Under the pieces are notes generated by a model. It had not been told where the DNA came from. It ran no database searches and saw nothing but the letters and a program-made list of their open reading frames with translations. A DNA stretch of 64,000 bases, from assembly GCA_014925825.1 (NCBI GenBank), contig JACGCK010000114.1, positions 1 to 64,000 on the forward strand, given 5' to 3'. The translations under genes and the position numbers were made by a program. The first letter of the stretch is position 1, and each line of letters starts with the position of its first letter. Origin of the DNA: Pholiota molesta. Lineage: Eukaryota > Basidiomycota > Agaricomycetes > Agaricales > Strophariaceae. Positions 1 through 13,100 of the stretch are shown here, one piece after another.

Positions 1-455
1 ATGACTCCCACCGCACCTGCGTCGGTTAGCCCACTAGATACATATGTACAGAAACTACATAATCCCTTTGGTATCGCTCGTGATATTTCAAAGCGTAATG
101 GGCGCTTAGCGGAGCAATGAAGTGCCAAGTTGGATTTGGTACAGGCGTGGGAAAAAGTTGAATATTCATCGCCCGCGTCGGCATCTCGGCCTTTGCACAC
201 GGGCGTCTAATAATACAAATTTTCAGCCGGTCCGACAATTTTCCCTTGAGATTGTCAATTACCATCACGAAATCCAAATTCTTTCTCACAAATCGCACCT
301 AATCGCACGTCTTCTGCTTTCTAATCCAACATGGGTGGAACGTTGGAGAACGTCCCCGGGAAATGCTATGTCCGGCCAGCAGTATTTATCATGCGTGTGG
401 AAGGCATATTCGGTGACAAGACCAACTCCCGCCTCCGACCTCAGATATCAGTGAT
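1..455. other. Intergenic, upstream of OYE gene
   Basis: No coding region can be supported here. Short open frames occur on both strands but have no recognisable domain or splice pattern. The stretch is presumably the promoter and 5' UTR of the reductase gene that starts at 456. Confidence 0.5.
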
Positions 456-1703
456 ATGTCTGCTAGCAAGCTTTTCCAGCCCGTCAAAGTTGGCTCACAG
501 ACGCTGCAGCACCGCATCGTGCTCGCCCCCTTGACCCGGTTCCGATCGACAACCAAAGGCCATGTTCCTGTCAATCCGTTGATGAAGACGTACTATTCCC
601 AGCGCAGTATTCGACCTGGAAGCCTTCTCATCACAGAGGCGACATTCATCTCCCCTCAAGCTGGCGGTTACGACTGGGTCCCTGGAATTTGGAACGAGGA
701 GCAGATCAACGCATGGAAGGAGGTGAGTACTTGAGCCTCAATTCTCTGACTGCAGATTTACAACGATGGCTAGATTACGGATGCTGTACATGCTAACGGA
801 TCCTCGATATATCTCCAACTCTGGTCCCTCGGGAGGGCTGCAGATTCCAAAACTCATCTCGAAGACGGATTTGACCCCGTCGCGCCGTCGGCCATTCATT
901 TCAAAGAAGGTGCAGAACCTCCGAGAGCCTTGACCATTCCCGAAATTCAGGAATACATCCAGTGGTTTGCCAAAGCGGCTACAAACGCTGTTCACGGTGC
1001 TGGATTTGACGGTGTCGAAGTCCATTGTGCCAATGGATACCTACCCGACCAATTCTTGCAAGATAAGAGCAACCAACGGACTGACGAGTACGGAGGAAGT
1101 GTCGAGAACAGGAGCAGATTCCCGTTGCAAGTCATCGACGCGGTCACGAAAGCCATCGGGGAGGAGAAGACAGGTGTTCGAATTAGTCCCTGGAGCACGT
1201 TCCAAGGTATGTTCAATTTTTTGCTCCTCGTCCGGCAAACCCTGATCGAAAATCCTTGCCATCTTCCAGGAATGAAGATGGACAACCCCATCCCGCAATT
1301 CAGTCACTTCGTCACCTCCCTGAAATCATCCCATCCTGGCTTAGCTTATCTGCACGCTATTGAGCCTGAAGGCGTTTCCGACGAGTCAAACGACTTCATT
1401 CGCGAACTCTGGGCGCCCAAGCCATTGATCACCTGCCAGGGATATGACCGAGACTCTGCGATCAAAACAGCAGATACCAAGGGTGATTTGATTGCATTTG
1501 GCAAGTGGTACATCTCTAACGTGAGTCTTTTGGGTGGTCATTGGTTGCAAGTCGCTTACTCATGGCTTATCCAGCCGGATTTGCCCACACGATTGGAGAA
1601 GAATATACCTCTTAATTCCTACGATTCTTCCACCTTCTACTCTCATGATGGTGTTGGATATACTGACTATCCATTCGCGGAAGAGGCGGCCGGCGCAAAC
1701 TAG
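456..1703 (+). CDS. Old Yellow Enzyme family NADH:flavin oxidoreductase
   Basis: FMN-dependent ene-reductase of the OYE family, which reduces activated C=C bonds with NAD(P)H, probably in the cytosol. Four exons are readable: 456-722, 774-1206, 1270-1520 and 1575-1703, giving 359 residues, the usual family length. Near the N-terminus is LAPLTRFRST (FMN-binding strand). Exon 2 carries HANGSSIYLQLWSLGR, then VEVHCANGYLPDQFL with the His, Asn and Tyr that in OYE bind substrate and donate the proton, followed by the signature RTDEYGGSVENRSRF. The start is the first ATG giving a complete N-terminal barrel strand. Introns 2 and 3 are multiples of three without stops, so an unspliced reading stays open. 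It converges on the GMC gene. The physiological substrate cannot be told from sequence. Confidence 0.93.
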
Positions 1704-2079
1704 AATACCGACCAACACTAGAGCACATTTAGCATCATTAACTTCACGTATATGAACGAATGCTGTCGAAGTATAGAATATATATTAGACTTGATATTAT
1801 TTTGATTGTATTCTGGAGGAACACTTCGAAGTAAAAACAAAATTGGTGTTATCGTTCACGAGAAAACCTGGAGCAGTCTGAAGCCTGACTATCTGGTAAA
1901 GATTGATAATTTTAAACACGTATACAAAAACAAAAAGGGAGATACTCCATACTCTATAAATAATTAACAAGTAAATATTAGGAAATGATTAAGGAATTTT
2001 CGTACACGAGAGAGAGCCAAATAAGTAAATGAGAAGATAAATTTGCACATTTAAGCTGGGGAATCTAATGACTGCCATC
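1704..2079. other. Convergent 3' spacer
   Basis: AT-rich spacer between the 3' ends of the OYE (+) and GMC (-) genes. It should hold both polyadenylation regions. No coding potential or repeat was seen. Confidence 0.6.
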
Positions 2080-4396
2080 CTAAGCTGCAGCCTTGATTAG
2101 ATCCGAGGCTTTCTCTGCGACAAGATAGACGGGTCCCTCAGTATGGGAGCTAGGGATGAATGGCTGCATAGAAGACATCAGAATGGGCTACAATAATCGT
2201 TTATAGACTTGAACTTACGAAGACTGAGGCGTCAACGATGCGAACACCATTAGCGCCCTTGAGAGTCAAATCGGGGTTCACGACACCAGCGGAAGACGAG
2301 GCAGAGGCCATCGCTGCGGTTCCAACGGGGTGGAAGATGGTCGTCGTCACATCGCGTACGTATGCGTCGATGGAGGGGTCGTCTATAGCGGCGACAAAGC
2401 TGTCTCCGGAAGGCCCGGTAACGTAGCCGGTCCAAGCGGGTTCAGCGACGAGGCGCTTGACGGATTTCACGGTCTCGCGCATGGCGAAGACGTCGAAGTC
2501 CGTGGTCAAATATCTGGGATCGATGATAGGCTTGTCGAATGGGTTCGCCGACTTGATTTTGATAGTTCCCCTAAAGTGAAATATATTCAATTATTGCTCA
2601 AGAGAGACGAAAAAGAGCTTGCTTACTGGAAGTTGGGCTGATAAGGACGCTGACAAAAGTAACGAAGCTGCCAGTAGGTGGGCGAGTGAATCCGGGGCGG
2701 AACCAATAGTCCTATATTGGAGTTAGCATTGCAAATCGAAGGATGAGCGAAATGGTATAATACCGAAGGAATGATCTCCCAATGAGGAGAAGTGGGACCA
2801 GCGGATGGATCGGCAACGGTTTGGTAGATGGGTGAGTTGGCAGGAATTCTGGAAAATCCAAATTGGTTCACGACGTTGTTGGCGAAGACCCCAGTCTTAG
2901 TTTGAACGAATTGGTTGATGGTGTTTTGGACTGTGACGTTGTTCCTAAGCATGTTATCCAGGGTGTCATTGGCATTTACGCTGAAAATGTTTGGGAGGAA
3001 AGTGTGGTCGCTCAGATTCTCGCCAACATTGGGGTTGTTGATAATGCTCTTGATGCCCAACGAGTTAAGGTAGTTCTTGTCGCCGATTCCTGAGAGTTGG
3101 AGAATTTGTGGAGTGCCGACGGCGCCTGCAGACAAGATAACTTCCTTGCGTGCGGTGACGCTTCCCAAACGTCCTGATTACACGTTTGAGTGTTAAACTA
3201 TAGGACAACGGTTCTGCGTAAACTTACCTCCCGGAACATTAGATGTTCCTGGTGAACTGGAGAATTGCACCCCGAGGAAGGTAGGTTTTCCTTGAGAAGT
3301 TCCTGTCTGAACCAATTTCGTGACGATAGTGTTGATGACCACGGTAAGGTTTGGACGACGGTTTGACTGAGCAAGATAGCTCGTGGAAGAACTACTTCGT
3401 ACACCTCCTCCTGTAGATGATTGGAGCCACCCCATACCAAGAAGAGAGCGATCGCCTCCCGCCATGTCCTGATTGAAAGGCCATTCCGCAGACTGCTCCG
3501 TAGTCGCGATGACACGTGGATCCATCGAGAGGTTGAATCCCGGGAGACTGATTTCTGTCACTCCAGTCGTGCTATGTAACGAAGCAATGATTTGGTCGGA
3601 TGTGTCGTGGCCATCGAGAGGTGGGACAAGCTTCTCATGCTATGGAAGGATAATAATATCTGATCAATCACAGCGAGAGGAAAAGTAGGATCGAATTACG
3701 CACTACTGTCCTATATTTCTTGATGTTATCCCATTCCCAGCTCGTATCGCCAGTGAGCCTCGCATATCGAGTCCAATCTTCATTGCTTCCGTATTGATGG
3801 AAGGAGTAATCTAAAATAGCAAATTGATTAGGCGCCCCGACTAGACCACAAGGGCATAATTATGCTTACTAATAGTGGTACATCCTCCCAAAACGTATCC
3901 ACGAGGGTAAGCGAAGGTTTTCCCGTCCATGCCTACTTGGGGAACGAGGGTATAGTTCCAGTCCAAGCTGGTGCCTTTGTAGCTTGAGGTCAGTGGATTA
4001 AATTATCAAGAAACCGTAAAATTTTTACCGGGAGTCAAAGTCGGTCCCAAGAAAGGCGCTTGCGTCGTAACTAAACCCTCATCGCTGAAGATCATATACA
4101 TTAATATGGGAGGAATGTACAATTATAAAACTCGCCTTATACCGGCCTCGATGACCAAGACGGAGACGTTAGGGTTTTCAGAAAGACGATTGGCAACGAC
4201 CAGGCCAGCATTCCCGGCTGTTTGGGATTAATTAGAAAGGCAAAGATAAAGATAACACGGTACTAGACTCACCTCCAATGATAACGTAGTCGTATGTAAA
4301 GGTCTTGAGTTGGGTCCATTGATTAAGTGTAACGGCTCCAGTGCGCACAGCGAGGATCGAAGCGAGGACAAAAGCAGTGAAGGTAGGAGACCGCAT
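2080..4396 (-). CDS. Secreted GMC oxidoreductase (aryl-alcohol-oxidase-like)
   Basis: FAD-dependent glucose-methanol-choline oxidoreductase, secreted; the overall look is that of aryl-alcohol oxidase, an H2O2-supplying enzyme in lignocellulose decay. It begins with a signal peptide (MRSPTFTAFVLASILAVRTG), then the dinucleotide-binding strand YDYVIIGG, completed across an intron by AGLVVANRLSENPNVSV and LVIEAG. The GMC signature region reads RKEVILSAGAVGTPQILQLS. Near the C-terminus, IFHPVGTAAM supplies the first catalytic His. The last small exon (PFIPSSHTEGPVYLVAEKAS, ending in LIKAAA) supplies the second His. Many introns of about 50-60 nt interrupt the gene. The last exon, about 80 nt, is easily missed: without it the ORF reads into intron and loses the second catalytic His. 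A TATA-like element lies about 50 nt upstream of the start. Confidence 0.9.
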
Positions 4397-4443
4397 GTTG
4401 CTCGTTTTTGAGCGCGTTAATTTTCTGTCAGTTTTCGTCCACC

Positions 4444-4450
4444 TTATATA
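4444..4450 (-). promoter_or_regulatory. TATA-like box of GMC gene
   Basis: TATATAA on the minus strand, about 50 nt upstream of the chosen ATG of the GMC oxidoreductase at 4396. Position and sequence fit a core promoter; this was not tested. Confidence 0.5.
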
Positions 4451-4451
4451 C

Positions 4452-7400
4452 CTCTGGCGTTGATTGCACTCCCTCGGGTATGAATGGAAAGCGCTAACAA
4501 CATTCAATAGACAGTAAGGATATCCGAGCGTTCATGGAAATCTTCGTACCCGAACCTCTCTCCCCGAATAAAAATAGGTCCTGATGTTTATGATATTTTG
4601 ACACTCAAGCACGGATATGGTGAAAATAGCGTAGTGGATGCCGATAGCGCTGCTTCGGTTAGCCGGAGTGATGGAGATGCATAGGTTGACAGTGTTTGAT
4701 CGGGCGAGTTCCTTTGATACCTGAAGCATTCAATAATTTAGCAAAAAGGTTACAACAGAAGAAATAGCACACAGTTTTCAGCATGGAGAATTTGCAGTAC
4801 CAAGTGTTATATAATCTGATTTGCTATTGTAGTGGAGTAAGCGCTGGTCCATGGGCGCTTATGAAAACGGCGTAATTTTTTTTTTGTGCCTGGTATCACT
4901 CCGAGCCAATATCTGAATCTAGCAGAGTACAATTCCGCAAGGCACCGGCTCCCAAAGAGACGACAAGAGCGAAGTAAATTGAAATGCAAAAGGAGATACC
5001 CACGTTCCGCGCGGCCGCTGTCCGTCAGTGAAGTTAGGTTTGAACCGCTCAACCTGCTGTCGCCAATTCTAACATCCTGATCCTGGTTTCTATTAAGGCA
5101 CTCCATCATGAGTTCAGATGTTCGGAATTGATTCAAATTACCTTGTGCTGCCACCACAATGATGACGCGCATGGTCACGGAATGACTTACTCGGCATTTC
5201 GCCATTGTCTTCTTTCCCACATAACTTTCCATAGTGTTGAATATTGTCCTGTTGACTGGAGTAAACAGCAAATGGGAGAGAGTACACTTAGAGGCGGTCT
5301 TGTGGGCAGACTCTTCCCTCACTCAGCACACTTCCCACTCACAAGTGCTGTGCACACCGACATATCACTGGATGAATCATGATCATTCCCGACGTTCAAA
5401 TCGGGTCGACATCCTCGCTAATTCAGCTGTACAATTGATTGTTTTGAAAATTTACCCACTCACGTCTTGACATGCTCTTTGACATATCTAGCTGGCTGCG
5501 TCGGTACTCTCTTTTGTCCTGAGTTAATTTAGCTAGAGCTAGATGGCTCCTTGGAGGAGCACTCGATCCAGGCCTTCTTGTAGCGTTCGTTTTAAACTTA
5601 TACTGACGTGTACTGCGAAGGTTGATTTCATTTCAAATGCAAATCATAGCGGGATTTGGCTTCTCGTAGTATTTTTACAGGGGTGCTATCGGCGAGTGTG
5701 TTGTATCTTGCAAAGCCATTATCTCAAACACACGAGGATGTTTCAACGCAGGCATTTCGCGGCCTCTATGTATGTTTTTTTTCTCACTATCTGGACGCTT
5801 TAAACTCGTTTCCAATACACTAAGCGCTGTTAAATACTTAACAACCCATTACCCGGATATTTTTCAAGTTACTGTATAGAATACTAAAATATGCACAGAT
5901 GCTATAATTGCCTTCATGTTTATGATTGTCACTTATGTGCAGGGGAGGCGCTCAGGGGAAGTAATCTTGACAGCGAACTCCGGTCAAAGCACGGGTCAGT
6001 TTTTTTGGTTTATGCGTCATCAACAACATCCCTGGTATCCACGGAAATCCCGCACAATTCATCGTCGGGGAGCCAAATTTCTCCAGAATCTGGAATTTGT
6101 CTGGAACCTTGGGGCTGGATACCAATACACCTTTCCGATTGTCACTCATACGGCTACTGCGGCTTGGTTGCGGCAGGCAACAAAAGCCTTGTCGACCATG
6201 TATCCGGAATTTTGAATATGTATATAACTCACCAATCTGATATTTGAGGCTATGACAAGCACCTCCCAAGTATAACTTTAAAATATAATCCTGTGGCAAG
6301 TTCGGCGTTCTACACATGGTTCTCAAACTCCATCAGCTCCATTCGTTGTACGGTAAGCGTTGAATAAACACTCTACCAAACCAAGATAGACTGAAGTCTG
6401 GACAAGGTTCGATATTCCAACATGCCAGTGCAGTCATCAGTCCGGGAATTTTGGAGACGTTGCCCCTCCCCAATATGTGGCACTGGCATTCAACTGGCAT
6501 AGTAGGGTAGGGAGCAATTCAGACTCCGGATCAAATATTGAAGCGCCGGTACTACCCGTCATCATTTTCCGGCCCAACTCGGACAGGTCTTCATTTCAAC
6601 GCAACATCATACCCTCATCATACCCTGGTCCGAGTCCTGTCAGAATCCTGCACAAGAGTCTCGCACAAAATTTCTCTACTATGTATCTCGACGTTACCTC
6701 AATGTACTCATCCACTTTGCTACTTTCTTTCATGAACGTTTCACACCACATTCGAGCTACTCTGAGTCCTCTTCGAAACTTCCACCCAAAGGGTTTGACG
6801 AAGCGCTAGCAACTGCAACTTGAAGCTGCAAGCGCCTCCTATCAACATACCATATTGTGGCACTGTTCTCTACACAGCTAGATGGTTTATTGCTACGCCC
6901 GCGTTTGGACGGTGATCCTCCTCCACCATCGCAGTGCTCCCTCAAAAAAGATGATGTTCGTCAGTTTTTTCCTTGTTACGTGTTTGGTTCTGAATTACCA
7001 AGGCGCCAACAGTTTGAATAGTGTGTAGGTATACCACCGTGTCCGTTCGTGGTATAACCCACTTCGTTCCTTTTTCTCAGCTTTTTCGAGTCCTAGCTCA
7101 TACATCTTCTACCTAGCGGCGCGCAAATATAAATCGTCACTATTCTTTCGCCATGGATTTTTTGACTGACATGGCAAGTGTACAATTTCTCCACGATCAT
7201 GCCTTGCTTTTGATCACAGGCGTTTGGGACAGACACATAGATCACAATGATACGACATCGGTGTAGGGTCGTATTATCATTCACACTAGTAGGTCGCAAG
7301 GCATTCTCGTAAAGCTGGCGTTGTCCCTGATACGTGAGTTTTTTGTTTATCGATTATCATCGCAATTGTTCATATTCATTGCGCAGAACTTTTGCTAAAA

Positions 7401-7838
7401 ATATGCAACTTATTTTGGTTAATCATTGCTTCACCTCTTACCATGGCATGGAAGAGCTCATGATGAAATATCACCAATTGGCTTAAAATAACCTCGTTCA
7501 GATGTCGAAGCGGATGTTTTGCGGCGATGAAGATATTCACAATACTCTACGCATAAAAGGATGTCCAGTCGAAGGTACGTGTACTACACGAGTCGCTGAT
7601 CATAATTCACATTTCATCCTTCTTCTAAAATGTTCTATACATTTGACTTTGACGCACTCCAATTTATGCAGTATTCGAAACCAAGCGACTATGACAAATG
7701 AATACAGAACTGCTTCTTCTGTCGTTGAAGTTCCCGCACACGTTTGCTTTTCGAACATCTGAATGTTCATCACTGTCATTGGTCGACAATCTGACATATT
7801 TACACGCGATAATCATCTGCTAACCAAAACGCTCGCAC
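4452..7838. other. Long gene-free spacer
   Basis: About 3.4 kb between the GMC promoter and the WSC gene promoter. The longest open frame is 171 codons on the minus strand at 4807-5322, with no recognised domain, biased composition and no splice-supported extension. No inverted repeat, tRNA or transposase was seen. It may contain decayed sequence or a non-coding transcript, but nothing specific can be supported. Confidence 0.5.
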
Positions 7839-7844
7839 TATAAA
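7839..7844 (+). promoter_or_regulatory. TATA box of WSC gene
   Basis: TATAAA, 63-83 nt upstream of the two candidate ATGs (7907 and 7922) of the WSC-domain gene. This supports initiation there. Confidence 0.5.
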
Positions 7845-7921
7845 GGTCCCCGTGAAGAGTTCACCTGTCCTTGGGATCCCAAGATATCTCTCTCGTAAAC
7901 GCGGCAATGGGTACTCTCAAG

Positions 7922-9820
7922 ATGGCGTACATCACTGTGATTCTGACAAGGTTTCTGTCCGTTCAGGCATGCTTTTTAATCCTTCATCGAAGATCATTTG
8001 CTTAGCGGATTACTGTCTTCTTCGTATTGTGAACAGTACTTGGCGGTTGAAGCTGCAACCGTACTGCACCATGACGCTCGCCAGGCGTCCGATCCGAACG
8101 GAGCTATAGCTGGTTGGAAGTCGGTAGGCTGCTTCACGTACGTCCTCCTTTTTCCCTTGTCATTCCAGTTCTGACCAAGGTTACTTACCTCCATCAGTGA
8201 CCGGGGAGCGGCGAGAACCCTCAAAGCGGCTTCAATGCTGGGCAGCGCCGCCATGACGCCGGCCGTTTGCACGCAGTTCTGTACAAACGCGGGGAAGGGC
8301 TTCGCGGGCGTTGAAGATGGACAGGTGTGCATTTGCCTTCGATCCATGTCGATTTCATACTCACGTATGATCTACAGGATTGCTGTATGTATTTTTTCTG
8401 GTTGAATATTGGACTTCGGAATATTGAACACCGTTCTAGGGTGTGATGGGGTCATCCAGTTGAGCGCCAATCGGACTGCGGTAACGGACTGCAACACACC
8501 TTGTAAAGGAGATAGCACCCTTTTTTACGGAGGAGCAAGCCGGATTGAGGTCTTCACGAACGGTGCGCCGTCGCCTGCCATTTTGACGGGCGTAGAGGAT
8601 GACTTCGATGAGACTTTGTGGTCGTATCTCGGATGCTATTCGTATGTCGTTTGAATCTGTATGTTCTCATGCTTGAATTTACTGAATGGTCTTTCTGTAT
8701 AGGGATAGCCCCCGTATTCTTGGAAGGCTGATTGGCAGCTCTACTTCGCTGGAAGACTGTATTAATTCTCTGCGCTGTACAAGAAGCAGTGTCACAAGGC
8801 ACAGAATTCTTCACATTCGCGGGCATTGAGAATGGGGGCGAATGTTGTTAGTGTTCTGAACATCATCTATGACCCTCAGAATATCTCCTGATTATTATAC
8901 GTGTCTTATGCCTACTCAGGGTGCGACAATACGGTTAACGTCACAACTATCCAATCCAAACGCCTTCCAGATATCGCATGCGCAGCCACCGCCTGTCCTG
9001 GTGACGCGTCCGAAGCGTGCGGTGGTCCTCTAGTAATGGCACTTTACCAGCAACCCACAGAGAATGAAGAAGCGCACAATTTTTTCAACTCTGAATGCCG
9101 CAATGTTATACAACCAGGGCCGCAGATTCCTGCTGGTGCCACTTTCAGTCTAACCGCTGTGCTCAAGGATACGCCGACCAGCTCTATGCCCATTAATTTG
9201 GCCGTTTTAGATCCCACGAAAACAATGGCGAACGGGACACAGACATTGGCAGTGATTCTCTCAGTATGTTTTCTTCCAGAATCTTCTTGGGAATGGTGAT
9301 GTGGATTTTGCGTTGATAGGCATGTCCAACATGTGATCTTCCTCCTCTCCGCTTCAACGGAGAAGCATTCCTGCCTCTCTATGCGGTGGTAGAGCCAGGA
9401 ACTGACCTCATGGGTGGCTTTGACGTCGCGGTTAGTCCCGGGGGTACTGCAAACATTCGTCAGATCACGGATCCTTATTTGACGTGGAATATGGGTGGCT
9501 ATTGCTTTGTGGTTCGTACACCGATGTGCATGCGTCCCTTGATTGGAACCATTTGTACTCATTCTCCATTTTTCTAGCTCAACCCGCTGGATCCTTCTGG
9601 CCAGACATTGGCACTCACTGCGGAAGTCACGACAATATTTCCAACGATTATAAGTCCGACGCAAACAGCTACTCAGCTCGATGTGTTTGCGCCGTTCACC
9701 TTGTGTGCTAATAACACTGCAAGCGGACGACTCGATGTGGTTTTCAAAGGCCTTCAAGATCAGCTTGGGTTTGACTTGAGTGGATGTCGAGATATTGTCT
9801 TGACGATACAGGTCAATTGA
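7922..9820 (+). CDS. Secreted protein with two WSC domains (frameshifted in this copy)
   Basis: Probable extracellular carbohydrate-binding protein. The start reads MAYITVILTRFLSVQ, a signal-peptide-like run; joining it to YLAVEAATV needs a GC-AG intron at 7967-8036, so the N-terminus is tentative. WSC domain 1 runs VGCFTDRGAARTL, MTPAVC, KGFAGVEDGQ, DCWCDG. Its exons include 8198-8324, a 7-nt micro-exon 8378-8384, and 8440 onward. WSC domain 2 runs LGCYSDSPRIL, EDCINS, then FTFAGIENGGECWCDN, ending at ACGGPL. Reading domain 2 through requires a one-base shift near 8770. Later exons (8920-9263, 9320 onward, and the last to 9820) encode a C-terminal region with CPTCDLPPLRFNGEAFLPLY that I do not recognise. 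The frameshift is either an inactivating mutation or a sequence error. Confidence 0.75.
8378..8384 (+). other. 7-nt micro-exon inside WSC domain 1
   Basis: GATTGCT, flanked by an AG acceptor at 8376-8377 and a GTATGT donor at 8385. The flanking introns are 53 and 55 nt. Including it gives D-C-W-C, with the Trp codon split T|GG across the next intron. That restores the invariant CWC motif of WSC domains; omitting it destroys frame and motif. Confidence 0.75.
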
Positions 9821-10173
9821 AGACAGCGTTCGGATATCAATAGTCGGATTGACAAGGCTTGGAACTCAAATGTACAAATTATTAGTCTCTTATGTATTGT
9901 TGATCTAGTAGCTCGTATTCTTTGCCGAGGCCTATCATAATCATAATCACAATCGTGCCGCTGTCTTATCATGTAATGAATAAATCCATATTCGAATTAT
10001 ACAAAGAGAAAAGCGACATCCTCCAACTATCATACTAGTATTAATAAATACAGCGAGGCATACGTGTAAGAGACTTTTAGCGAGAACAAAGGAAAGCGAA
10101 AGCGAAACGCTACGAATCATCATAGCACTGGTAATCCAAGGTGTGGTAATAGTATGTCAATCAGTTACTTCCT
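9821..10173. other. Convergent 3' spacer
   Basis: Spacer between the 3' ends of the WSC gene (+) and VPS10 (-). AT-rich, with no gene or repeat seen. Confidence 0.55.
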
Positions 10174-13100
10174 CTACTCCTCGTCTTCGAACCTAAGGAT
10201 CTGTGCGTCCTCGTCTATAGGCACATTTCTATAACCCCTCCTCGAACGGAAGAGATACTTGTCCGCACGCGAGTAGACCCATTCATACGCGATTCCAGCA
10301 ACGCCAATGACGAACCAAGGAACTGAAGCAAGGGTGGCCATGACACCGGTTTCTCCGCCATAGGCCGGTCGCATGTCGCCAGGTAGCCGGATAGTACTGT
10401 AACGAAGGCCAGCCGAATAGTCAACACATGACGAAAAGAAAAGAAAAGATAATGTCTCACCCTCTAGCAATTCCACTGCGGCGGTAATAGTAATAAGCCA
10501 CAAGTGCGGTGAACGAAAATGGTAAGAGCAGCATAAAGAACCAGAACCAGCTGCTCTTCGAGCGCAGGCCCGGGCAGACGTGCGCCGTGCCGCGGTCGGG
10601 ACGATAGCCGTCCACGCAGCTTGAATATGGGATGAGACGATACGCGGTGCGCTCGTACCAGTAGTCTTCGCCGTTGGAGCAAGAGTCATCGCTTGGTAGT
10701 GGGGTTGTTCCCGGTACCAGCTCGCATTCGCCATTTGCGTTTCGGACATGATTGAATTCGCTGCAAAGTGAAAATTAGCATAAAGTAATATGAAGACAGG
10801 GAAACGAAAGACTCCTACCATTCGAAGTCAGCCTTTGTGCAAAGGCAATTTTCGACGAAAACATCTTCCGCCTTTTGAATATCGCCAACAACACAATCCG
10901 TATTCCGCACACGTCGGTGATATTTGATCTAAAGACGCAGTTATAAGCATACTGCACCATACAAACCAGAGGTACACTACGCACCTGTCGCCCAAAGAGA
11001 CATTGCTCAGGGCGGGCTTCAGCAGGACTCCAGAGTTCAAAGTCATCATGGCCAGGATCCTCCACATTCACCACACCTACATGAACGCAACAAATCAGTA
11101 TCGTGCTCATACTAGCCAGAATCAACGCTTACACTTCCTCGACGTCAGTGCCGTGAAATCGATCTGTATAGCGACCGCGCCGCCAACGTTCTTGGGCCCG
11201 TCACCGAACAGTATGAACCGCCGACTCGTGTCCGCCGGAACAGTCACGATCGCCCGTACCCTAACCTTGTCTTGGCTAAACTTATACTCGTGCCAATCCA
11301 GACCCTCGTTGGTGCTGTACAAGATGAAATCCGTCGGCTCCTCATCGTTCGCCATGACCAGGATGGAACCTGAGTCGCCAAACTCCCAGAGGTGTGCGTC
11401 TTTGTGCACTTCCTGCCAGGTAAAGCCGGCGTCGCGGCTGAGGAAGGTGTCGCTTTCCGTATAGGGCGCGAGGACTTCGCCGACGTTTCCGACAGCCATG
11501 AGCAGTCCAGGAACGGAGGGACTGCTGTACTGTGCTCGAGGGTCTAGGCGCTCGGTGTAGCCATGGATTTGTAGTTGACATTTCTGAAAAGAGCGGTAAA
11601 ATGTCAAGGTGATTCTGCCACTAAAATTGTAAAGCAACGTACAGTTCCCTTGCATGCATATTCCTGTCCCAGCGAATCCACCTTGGGAGGGGAGAGAGGA
11701 GTCCATGTTCCACCTACAGGAATTGATTTCGGGTCAAAGAGTCTAATTATTTGCGCTACTCACCGTCATTATGCGTGATTCTGCTCTGCAGCAATTTATG
11801 CCCACTGTGCGTAGCCTCTTCCGGATTCGCAACAACGTTGATCAGCGCAATGCCATCCAGCCCCACCATCTTCTCAAAATCGACATAGCCCGCCACGTTC
11901 CTGTTCACATTCTCGATAGAGACACCAAAGTACGTCCCGTTGGAATTGGACTTCAAGATGGATCCCCAGTATGGCGCCGGGGGCTCCGACAGCGTCATAT
12001 GGAGGAACAGCGCCTTTGTACTGGATTCGAGAATCGTGTAGGCCTACGAATAGTGAAAATGCGTTGAGAAATGTAACAAGAAAAGGGCGTAAGAGGACAT
12101 ACATGTGTTTCGGGGTGCATAGATGGCGGGAATTTGCCGGAACTGAAGTGCTTGCCATCCATCGAAACCTGTAACTCCAAAGCCGTCTGCGACTGGGTCA
12201 TCTAGAATCCCACGGTTCGTAAGCATCACATCCAGAAAAGCGAAAAACGCACTTCAGCAACGACGAAGAACTCCGAGAACTTCGCAAAGCCAACAACGGA
12301 TTCGAACATCTTCCGCTTGTCCGCGTAGAAATTGCTGCCTACGATGAGCTCCATCGGATTCGGCCCGCCCGGGCGCTTCGGCTGGGGCGCCTTCTTGTCG
12401 CGGTACACCTCGCACACGATCTCACTAGGGTCCGCATCGAGCTGCTTGTCCTTCGCAAACGCGCAGTTGCGCACGAAGCTGTCAATGTACACCCACTTCC
12501 GCCCGTTGTCGCGCGAGTAGTGCGCCTCCGCGTGGCACGTGCCCCCGCCCGTGCAGTCCTTGTTCCCGACCCAGATGAGGTACTCCGTGTTCGGGTGGAA
12601 CTGGAGCACCTGCGCGCCGAAGCTGTTGGGCGGCGTTTCCGCGCGGCCCTTGTGCCAGTCCACGCCCGTGTTCGTCGTGTAGTAGAATTCCTCGGTGGCG
12701 GTGATGAGGTAGGCGCGGTCGTTGGAGTATTTGTGGTGATAGAAGACGAGGAATTTCTTGCCCGGAACAGCTTCCTGCCAGTGGTATCCTTCGTTGTTGG
12801 ATTGCCAGATTGTATGATCGGCTAGTCGAACGAGAATGGTCTGAGAGAAAGATTCGAAGTAAGTTAAATCCCACTTGGAATGGAGAAAAAGGCATACCGA
12901 GGAATCCTTGAAGTACGCATACTGCACAATGGCAGCAGGGAAATTATACTATTCAATCAAAAGGTCAACAACTCCAACACACCGCAACTCTCAGAGAGAA
13001 AAAAACGGACCAGCACATGCGCGATCTCCCCAGGCGGTGGTTGCGCTTCCGTTGCATACAGAGTCAGCACCCAGCACAGCAACGCAGATCAGTCCACTCA

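Noticed and set aside
5036..5056. tRNA T-loop-like sequence (GGTTCAAACC on the minus strand)
   Set aside because: No D arm, anticodon stem or acceptor pairing could be folded around it.
4807..5322. 171-codon minus-strand frame in the 4.4-7.8 kb spacer
   Set aside because: No domain, no plausible exon partners, and codon content unlike the neighbouring genes.
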